Source: Chaunax sp. Z400
Taxonomy: Eukaryota; Chordata; Actinopteri; Lophiiformes; Chaunacidae
Reading direction: 5' to 3'
NCBI GenBank assembly: GCA_037577475.1
Contig: CM075193.1
Coordinates: 3,708,185-3,772,184, forward strand
DNA: 64,000 nt
Position numbers and translations under genes: made by a program
Notes under the pieces: generated by a model
Told to the model about the DNA's origin: nothing
The model's database searches: none
Seen by the model: only the letters and a program-made list of their open reading frames with translations
Shown: piece after piece, positions 51,348 to 64,000 of the stretch
Numbering within the stretch: position 1 is the first letter of the stretch
Layout of the letters: each line of letters opens with the position of its first letter

Positions 51348-52345
51348 CTCACAGGATGCTACAGGATGAGAAGAGATCTTGACTCATCATCTGCCTCCTG
51401 GTGGGTTTGTGTGTTTTTTAATGTGGGATTTTTGTATATTATATGAAATTTGAACAAATGACCTGTTGTGATGCTAATTTTTCATTCACACACATGAAGC
51501 TTCACATGAAGTCATTGTTCAGATTTCTGTCTGGAAGAACAGTCAGAGATTATTATTGTACTTAAAGATATTAGAAAATGTCTTTTTTAGATATTTATTT
51601 ATGACTATATTCACTTTGTTAAACCTGTTCGAATAATAAAATCATTACACAGTAAATCTGTGTTTTCACAAGAGATTTGAATAATTTAGAACATCTGAAT
51701 TCAACTTTCCAGGTTTTTTTCCACCAATGATGTTTTCACACATTTTTACACACATTTTCTGCAGAAAGATGAGATTCTGCTGTAGATTTTGATATAAAAC
51801 ACTTTGATATAAAACACAAATGCATACTAATTTGTATGTAAGAACCTTTAAAAGGTGAACTGACAAAGAAATGGAATAAATTAACCAGAGGGTTGAAAAA
51901 CATCTAAATATGACAACAAACGATCTCAAGTCAGGCTGGGAGAATATTTTACACACATGAGAATAAAATGTCACACATTAGAGATTATATGAAGATGATT
52001 AAACACAAAATGTACCTTTTATCTAGATACTGCCAGGTTTCTGCAACATGTAGCATCCAGAACGCCTCAAAATCCACACAGAACATTTGTTGGAGAGAGA
52101 TTTCCCATCGTTTACTCACACAGTGGCAGATATAATAATCCTGAATATGATCATGGTTTCATTCCATCTCTTATCCAGCTGCTCTTATTCGCTTCCATCC
52201 TCAAACACAATGACACTCGTCTGAGTTGTGAGCCTCTTTTACTCTGTCACCAAGAAGTGAATCTGGATATGAATCTGGCGACACCTGGTGGCCTCGTGGT
52301 GTTTGACATGAGACAGGATTTAATAATGAGTCAGTGAGGAATATA

Positions 52346-52346
52346 G

Positions 52347-52380
<34 letters not shown>
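52346..52380 (+). repeat. GT dinucleotide run
   Basis: About 16 GT units with one GC step. Confidence 0.95.
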
Positions 52381-55300
52381 ACTGTGTGTGAATGGACACA
52401 CACTGTTTTTATGAAATAACGTTTCATTATTCTTTCTATGGTTCAGTCAGTTGCATTTAATCAGTGAACAATTAAGAGAGTGACTAATGAATAACTGATC
52501 TCAGGTCAGACATGATGAATAAAATGACTTTTGAAATTAAACCAAACTAGAACTGAACTCAAACTATGGACTGATAACTAAATTCTAAGGACCAGAAAAT
52601 AAAGACAAACACAATTAGGCTGTGTAGCAAATAATGAAACATCATCAAAATGAGGTGAAATATGATGATGATATATTGTTTCATGCTTTGATTCATTTTT
52701 CAACACATGATATTTACCTTTTTCTTCTGGTCATGTGTAGATTTTGTAAAATGTTGACATTCTTTGTTGATTACATCAGAAAAAAAGAAAAGAATAAACA
52801 GAAATAAATACAAATATAAAAGTAGTTCCAATGAAAATTGGCATCTTTATTCTGAGTCAATGGCAAATTGAAATTTGACTTATGTTCGGTGATCAGTGAC
52901 GACAGCTGCCATGGTTTGGATTATAAAAAGTAAAAATAAATTCTTTTGAAAACACAAAAGTCATTATAATTAACCTTATAAACATTCAGTTCTGACACAG
53001 CAACCAGGACTCGGCAGGCTGACTGCTCCGAATCCTCGCCTGTGGCTGGAAGTCACATTGGAAAATCAAGCTTATACATCTCTATTCAATGTTGTAACAC
53101 AGAAAGCTGCACAGGTCACTCAGCTGTCAGATTACTTTTGAATGTGCAGAAAAATATCAAATATACAGTATATCTAATGTTACATTACCAATACAGGACA
53201 AACAGATGAAAACAATTTAAATAATGCTTCATACAAGCTTTCGAATAGCATGCAAATCCTGTATAATGCCCTGTTATCCATTCTCAGATACTCTAATCTG
53301 ACAAACCAAAACAAATTATACATCAAGATTTCTATTTCTTTCATCAAAATAAAGCAGGTTAACTGATTTTATGAACATGGTCTATTTGAAATGTAAGATG
53401 TGCAACAGCTGCTGTATAAAGATAATCCTGTTAGAGGATGTTCAGCCTCATTCTGTCTCATATCTGCTGTCTCAACAGGAAGCACTGATCTCTGACTATG
53501 TTCATCCGTCTGATGCAGCTTCATTCAGTCAGTGTTTGAAATGCCTCTCATGTCATGGCTGCAGAAAACGCCAGATTCTGATTGGCTCACAGATGTCAAA
53601 GCTCAAGGTATACTTTTATTTCTACGTCAGCCGTTTAGCAGGATTTCACAAAGACTACTGAACCTCCAGATCTCTAAATCCACATTTCTGATTGGTTCAG
53701 TCGTTTTGCTCCAGGTACGAGGAAAAACCAAAGCAACCAATGAGAACTCTGTAGGCAGGATTAAAGGATTACTAATCAGAGCTCCCATCATATTTACGTA
53801 TTTATCTAAATGCCTCCATGATGATGGAAAGGCTGAAGCTTCTTAGTCCACAAAATATCTCTGGAGCTACACAGGAGGATGGGGACTAGTTTTAAAAGTA
53901 AAAATCAAACAAAGAAATGGAAAACAAAAACAAAAAAACCCAAATGTACAGTTTAATCCAGGACTAATCCAGGTTTAATCCAGAAGCCCTTAAAAGTGAC
54001 GTATGTAACATCTTTTCAAATAAATGGCAGGTCAGCTGTACACAGAAATATTACTTATTTTTAATATTTATATTTTAACATTTTAAAACAAGTACCGTCT
54101 CCTCCTGTTTATCAGATTTAGAGTGTTTTGCTGAAGGTGAGTGATGTAATAATCCTTTAAGAACAAGGAAACTGTCTTTCTAGCATGATAATTCCATCCT
54201 CATGTGTTTTCTTACATCTGACTGAATTATGGTTTACCTGAAGAGAAGTAAATAATAGTGAACAACAACCACAGATGCAGTTAAACCAAAAAAACTATTT
54301 GTGAACTCTTCATGTAAAATGACCCATAAATAGATTTATATAATAAACATATTTTCTGGATGAATTTCACAACCTGATGGCTGATATTCAAAAAAAAAAA
54401 TTATATACTTGTAAAAACTTCTATTCATGCAGAAAAATGTGTGAATCCTGCAGTGAATTCCATAAAGAGAACACAGTTACAGCTTGACAGGGTAAAGGAA
54501 CAAACTGTGATACAGCAAACCAAGAAAATACAGCTAATGAAAAACTGCATTATAAATAAATATATGAATCATTCAGTTGTAAAATGTGTATCTGCTTTGA
54601 AATGAACTTTAAAAATGAATCTTTATTAATACGTGTTTAATAAAATCAGATGTTATGATTTGCTGCTATGATCCTTTTTATGATGATTGAGAGAAAACAA
54701 ACACAAAACACATGTAAAAAATGGTTCTGATACACTGCTTTGAACCCTCTCAGCCACCGTATGTTTGCTGTTGACTGCTTTCTTTTCCAAAGTAGAACTG
54801 ATTTTAATCTTACAATAATAAATCATTTTCAGGCTACTTTCATTCACACATGTAACTTCTGTCGTAAATTTAAACAGTAACAAAAGATACATCTAAATAA
54901 AAGTTTAGCTATAAAACTTCATTAAATATTTTTTTCTATTTCAAACTACTGAACTCAGAAACTGGAAAACAAATAAATAAAAATGAAATACCATTTTGAC
55001 CCAGGTCTGTTTAGGAGGCAGCTGTCAAAACGGCATCAGGAATGCTTCTGTACGTTTGATTTTCAATGAAACAGGAAGGTTTTTTTGTGTAAAACACGAC
55101 AAAAGGCATCTTCAGATCAGCCTAAAAAACTGGATTTTGGTGGTGGAGGAAATTCTTTTGCTTTTGTTTGTTTGTTTTTAACTAAATATTAATTTCAAAT
55201 CACAATGAAAAACCTTTTTTCTGCTGACTCGCAAAAAATTTTGGTAAACAGGCCAAAATAAATATTTGAAAAACTGTAAATATATCCATAAACAACTGTC

Positions 55301-55806
55301 CATCATCTGTACATCATCAGCGTATGTATGCCCTTAGAGAATTCTGGTGCGTAGTTTTGTATGTAAAACAATGTTTCAATAATGTATAATAATAATCTAT
55401 TTACAAAGAAGGAGTTCTTTTATACATACAATCCTTTGTCTTCTCCTGTACAATACTTACAGTTACAGTTGAATCACGGCGTCCTTTTTAACACCTCAAT
55501 ACAAAAGTAAAGAATCATAAATGTGACCAGGCTGATGCTGGTATTTTCCTATACAGCACAATCATTCAAAGAAAACATCATAGCTGCAGGTAGAGGGACT
55601 TTTGAAAAGGCAGTCAGATAGTATCAAGAAGGAATCATCAAGAGGATGCTTGTTTTTGGTTTTTTCATGGAAACACATGGCATCTATCTGCTCTGTGAGC
55701 TGCTCTGAATTCTTTATCACAGTTACAGGATGGATGTCACATCAAACACAGCAAGTAGCTGGTGCTAAAGTGTCCATGCCTCACTAGGAGTTAAATGTGG
55801 ATGCAG

Positions 55807-56106
55807 TCAAAGAAACACGTCAGTAGGTACGGTATCTCCCGTAGCTGTGATGGTCGTCCCGTCCAAAGACCATCGACGACTAAAGGAAGGTGAAACGTCT
55901 CTACTTTGAGACTTATTGAAGTTTCTGTGCTCATCGGAGCCTCTACCAATACTGGCACCGTGTCCAGCCTCCTGGAGAGAGGCTGAAACTCCAGGTTTGG
56001 ATAAAAACTCAAAGATATCTCCAAACGTCTTCAAGTTTCCCCTCAGTGGCTTCATGGAGTCTCTGGTAGCCCTACTTCTTAGCCAGTTGGAAAGGATGTT
56101 GGCCCT
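55807..56106 (-). other. Unrecognised open frame, possible terminal exon
   Basis: A frame open for 99 codons from just after a TAA, with a Met at 56055 (MKPLRGNLKTFGDIFEFLSK, then a Ser/Arg-rich end FSRRWSLDG...TDVFL). Composition looks protein-like, but the only acceptor (tgtttaaag) has a poor pyrimidine tract and no partner exon was found. Confidence 0.2.
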
Positions 56107-56350
56107 TTAAACACGGGTATGAATAGAGTTTAATCACTTCAGAAACACATGCAAAAGGAATCAGCGTTGCATAAAACGTTATTAGGTTAATGTTTCGGAG
56201 TTATTTGATCTACACTGCCCCTAGTGGCAAAGCCTGGAACCACCTGAGTCAGAGGCCAGTTCACAAGGTAAGCAGTTCAGCTCTTATTTTAATGCACCCA
56301 CCAAAACAAAAGAATTTATCGGATTTAGAGACTCATACTGGCCCACGACA

Positions 56351-56470
56351 TTTCACTGTATGAACCTGGACCGTTTCACTGTGTGAACCTGGACCGTTTC
56401 ACTGTGTGAACCTGGACCGTTTCACTGTGTGAACCTGAACCGTGCTTCACTGTGTGAACCTGGACTGTGT
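56351..56470 (+). repeat. 23-bp minisatellite, about five copies
   Basis: Unit cactgtgtgaacctggaccg plus ttt, decaying in the last two copies. Confidence 0.95.
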
Positions 56471-56935
56471 GGGACCTTCAGGATGTGTAGTAGAACACAG
56501 AACATTCATTGACATTAGATCCTGTCGGCTGGTTGGTATTTAAATAACTAATGAAGTTAAATACCTGCTATGTAAATGAAGAGACGATGACGCATCGTTT
56601 CTTCTGCAGGAGGATCACTGCAGGTTATGTAATTCCCTCATTTATGATATAATATGTATTATGGTTTTGTTGCAGAGAAGACAGGATTAAACCGGTTCCT
56701 CCAAAGCTTCTGACAGAACATCTATTTCAAATGTTTTCTAAAACATCCATAAAACAGGAGATTAATAACAGACTAATAAAATAAGATTTAAAAAATCCAT
56801 AAGATTTATAACAAACGCAAAAACATAAGAAATGTAATTTAATTATGATTGTCACCTTGAACACAATCAACACATTTCAGAATATGTATGTATGATCAAT
56901 ATGACGCACAATGAAGGCCAGCTGGGAGGCTGAGA

Positions 56936-57376
56936 GGCCGTTTACACGACAACCGCTTCACCCAAAAACTAAACTTTTGTTGCGTTTTGACTGTTTGTTT
57001 GCATGAGAAAAAAAACCTTTGAAAACGGCATCATAACATCACCGTGTAAATGAGCAAAATGCAACTCCTCTGAAAACGATGATGTCACAGCCCAGCATTC
57101 GTGTATAAGAACAGAACACTATGGAAAGAACAACAAAAACAAAGATTGTACTCCAATCATCTGCTCTTCTGTGGTGTTAGTTGGTGTAGATCTTCTTCTG
57201 TGGTTTTCAAATGTAACCCTGCCCTCTGCTGGCCTGACATGCATACTACAGCGTTTTCAGCTGTTGTTAGCATCTGTGTACGAGGATCGTTTGGAAAACG
57301 TCGTGTGAATGCAGAACTTTTTTAAAAACGCAAAGAAAACTCAATTTTCAGCAAAAACGTTGTCATGTAAACGGGT
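56936..57376. mobile_element. MITE (hAT-like) with terminal inverted repeats
   Basis: The left end ggccgtttacacgacaacc and right end cgttgtcatgtaaacgggtt are inverted complements with a few mismatches. The interior is non-coding. A truncated relative lies at 9396-9580. No target duplication is clear. Confidence 0.65.
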
Positions 57377-58526
57377 TCTAAGATGTGAGTTAATGCAAGG
57401 TAACGGGTGCAGAAACAGGACACAATGAATATTTTATTACTGGCAAAGAAACAACAAGAATCTCTCAGAGCAACATCGACTCCAGGCAGAGCAAACACAA
57501 ACGAAGCTTTGTCAAAGAGCAGCATCAAATGGACCAAGCTCCAGCCAGTCCAAACATTTCTTCAACGCTGAGTCACTTGGTCAAGTTAATGAGGTTAGCT
57601 TAATGAGCAAAGCTACTCCATACAAAACGACGTGGATAAAATGTCCTACAGTTCTTCTTCACTGTCCAGGCAGGTTACAGCTTTCTTCATACATGGATGA
57701 GACAATGTGGCGGCTGGCAGCATGCCTTATGGGTGAGCAGCAAGATTTCCATCCAATATGGGCTGTATACTGATTAGAAGACTGACAAACACACAACCTA
57801 CAAACACTGCAGTTAATACACACAGCCTGGCAGCCGTAAAGCAGGAAACGGCTGCCCGTAAAATTTGGCAAAACTATTTACATTGAACTGAAACCAGAAG
57901 CGATGAACGAACAACGAGCCAAAACATGGAGCTGTGGTTTTCCTGCTGTACAGCTAAACATTTAGTCTTCAGGATCTTTCAGGCCTGAACTTCATAGCTT
58001 CAAATGGGTACGAGGTCTTGGTTGAGACCCTCCTCCAGGACACCAGTGTTGGGTTTTGGACATGAAGTGTGATTGTCTGGTACTGAATAAAGTCTGTGAC
58101 GCTACAGCGACATGCATGGAGGAACTAAAAGGTGATGTCAATCTGCTAATGGGCCGATTTCTGCAGCATTTTTGTGTTTGGAACTAATTGTGGTGATAAA
58201 GGAACTCTGGAGACCAGGTTAATCTGTTTATGAGTTAAACTCGAGGGAAAAGTTTAACTTTTAGTTACTAGAATAACAATCGTCTTCCTCATAAAGTAAG
58301 AAAAGGAGCATTTTAATGGACTCAAAAGTCATGTTTCCTCCTCTAGACCCTAAAACCAGGACAGGTTTCTCATCCACCCAGTTGTGTTGGTTAACAAAGC
58401 AGGAGGCCAGAAAAATTCTGACATTTAACACTTTAAATTTAACCACCGTCCTTACATAGGAAAACAAATCATTCACCAGAGTCAAAGTGCAAAGTTTAAT
58501 CAGCTTCCTGTCACTTTGAACTATTA

Positions 58527-58632
58527 GTGTATTTAGTGAATGTGTACTGTTTGTGTATTTAGTGAATGTGTACTGTTTGTGTATTTAGTGAATGTGTACT
58601 GTTTGTGTATTTAGTGAATGTGTACTGTTTGT
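58527..58632 (+). repeat. 26-bp minisatellite, four copies
   Basis: The unit gtgtatttagtgaatgtgta plus ctgttt is repeated four times, nearly identical. Confidence 0.97.
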
Positions 58633-59144
58633 AGTACATGTTTGTTTTTCAACACTTGATCCAAAGAGGAGAGTTCAACTACGACAAATGCAAACACAAC
58701 CTTTCCAGCCCACAACTCAGTGCAGCATGGTCTGTTACAAAAGAACAACACAACATAATACAATAAGTTAATAAGCATTATCCATTTCACATGATGCACA
58801 AATATCATGCATATGTAGCCACATTATAATTCTTACTTATCTGGTCATATTAAAATAATGTAAAGATATAAAAATCCAATACATAAACACTCATATGTAT
58901 TAAAATAAACAATCTGTACAAACATTTGCCTTTTTTTTAAGGATTTTTTTCCATGTATAACAGAATGGGTGAAAGTAAAAAAATAAATATCCTATGTACA
59001 ATCACACAAGCCATTCCAAAGTTACTGTCACTGCAAGGAGAAAGCAGAAAACATCAGCTGTTAGTTCAAACACTGTTCATGGTGAAGTTAGCATATGTGA
59101 GCTGCTGATTAGCCACGAGACAACAGTGTCCAACCAGGACTTAC

Positions 59145-64000
<4,856 letters not shown>

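Larger units (their letters stand above)
51348..59144. other. Spacer between the kinase and the collagen gene
   Basis: AT-rich. It should contain the kinase promoter and the 3' UTR of the collagen. I see a GT run (52346-52380), a MITE (56936-57376) and two minisatellites (56351-56470, 58527-58632). A minus-strand frame at 55807-56106 is long but unrecognised. I see nothing else coding. Confidence 0.5.

Noticed and set aside
51089..51382. Overlapping frames reading CVCQLFWCVSVSCSG
   Set aside because: Artefact of the 23-bp repeat, which is open in three frames and has no homology.
57322..57537. 71-codon minus frame
   Set aside because: Lies across the MITE end, with no coding features.

Overview
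The window is a piece of a vertebrate nuclear genome, almost certainly a ray-finned (teleost) fish. The genes are split into many short exons with GT/AG junctions. Introns run from under 100 bp to about 10 kb. The three recognisable genes encode vertebrate-type proteins, and the spacers are full of fish-type interspersed repeats (Rex3-like and other LINE ends, MITEs, a decayed Tc1-type transposon) and tandem repeats. I see no bacterial-type operon, CRISPR array, tRNA or rRNA.

Layout. (1) 6985-31313, + strand: a seven-exon gene for a 501-residue, Ser-rich protein with a central leucine-zipper-like helix. I do not recognise it with certainty; a C8orf58-like family is a weak guess. (2) 36271-50927, - strand: a complete 19-exon gene for a 761-residue cGMP-dependent protein kinase of the PRKG2 (cGKII) type. 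Every intron phase joins in frame, and all cGMP-binding and kinase signature residues are present. Genes 1 and 2 are convergent, with about 5 kb of repeat-rich DNA between them. (3) 59145-61910, - strand: the 3' end of a transmembrane collagen gene, best matched to COL13A1. Two alternative-looking penultimate exons precede a final short exon; the rest of the gene lies beyond 64000.

Between and inside the genes are unusual tandem arrays. A 1.2-kb array of about 90 copies of a 14-bp unit fills most of the last kinase intron, with a GGT-rich array beside it. A 7-bp array lies just past the kinase stop codon, so the last kinase exon is an island between arrays. A 12-copy, 23-bp array sits just upstream of the kinase start. 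A run of six G3 tracts lies directly behind the kinase exon-2 splice donor, on the transcript strand.

Functionally, the kinase would be an N-myristoylated, membrane-anchored, cGMP-activated Ser/Thr kinase, and the collagen a type II membrane collagen of cell-matrix contacts. Nothing suggests the three genes act in one pathway; their proximity looks like conserved or lineage-specific synteny. I found no wholly new system. The best leads are the array-bounded terminal kinase exon, the G-quadruplex at a splice donor, the paired collagen exons, and the uncharacterised gene 1 with two possible C-termini.
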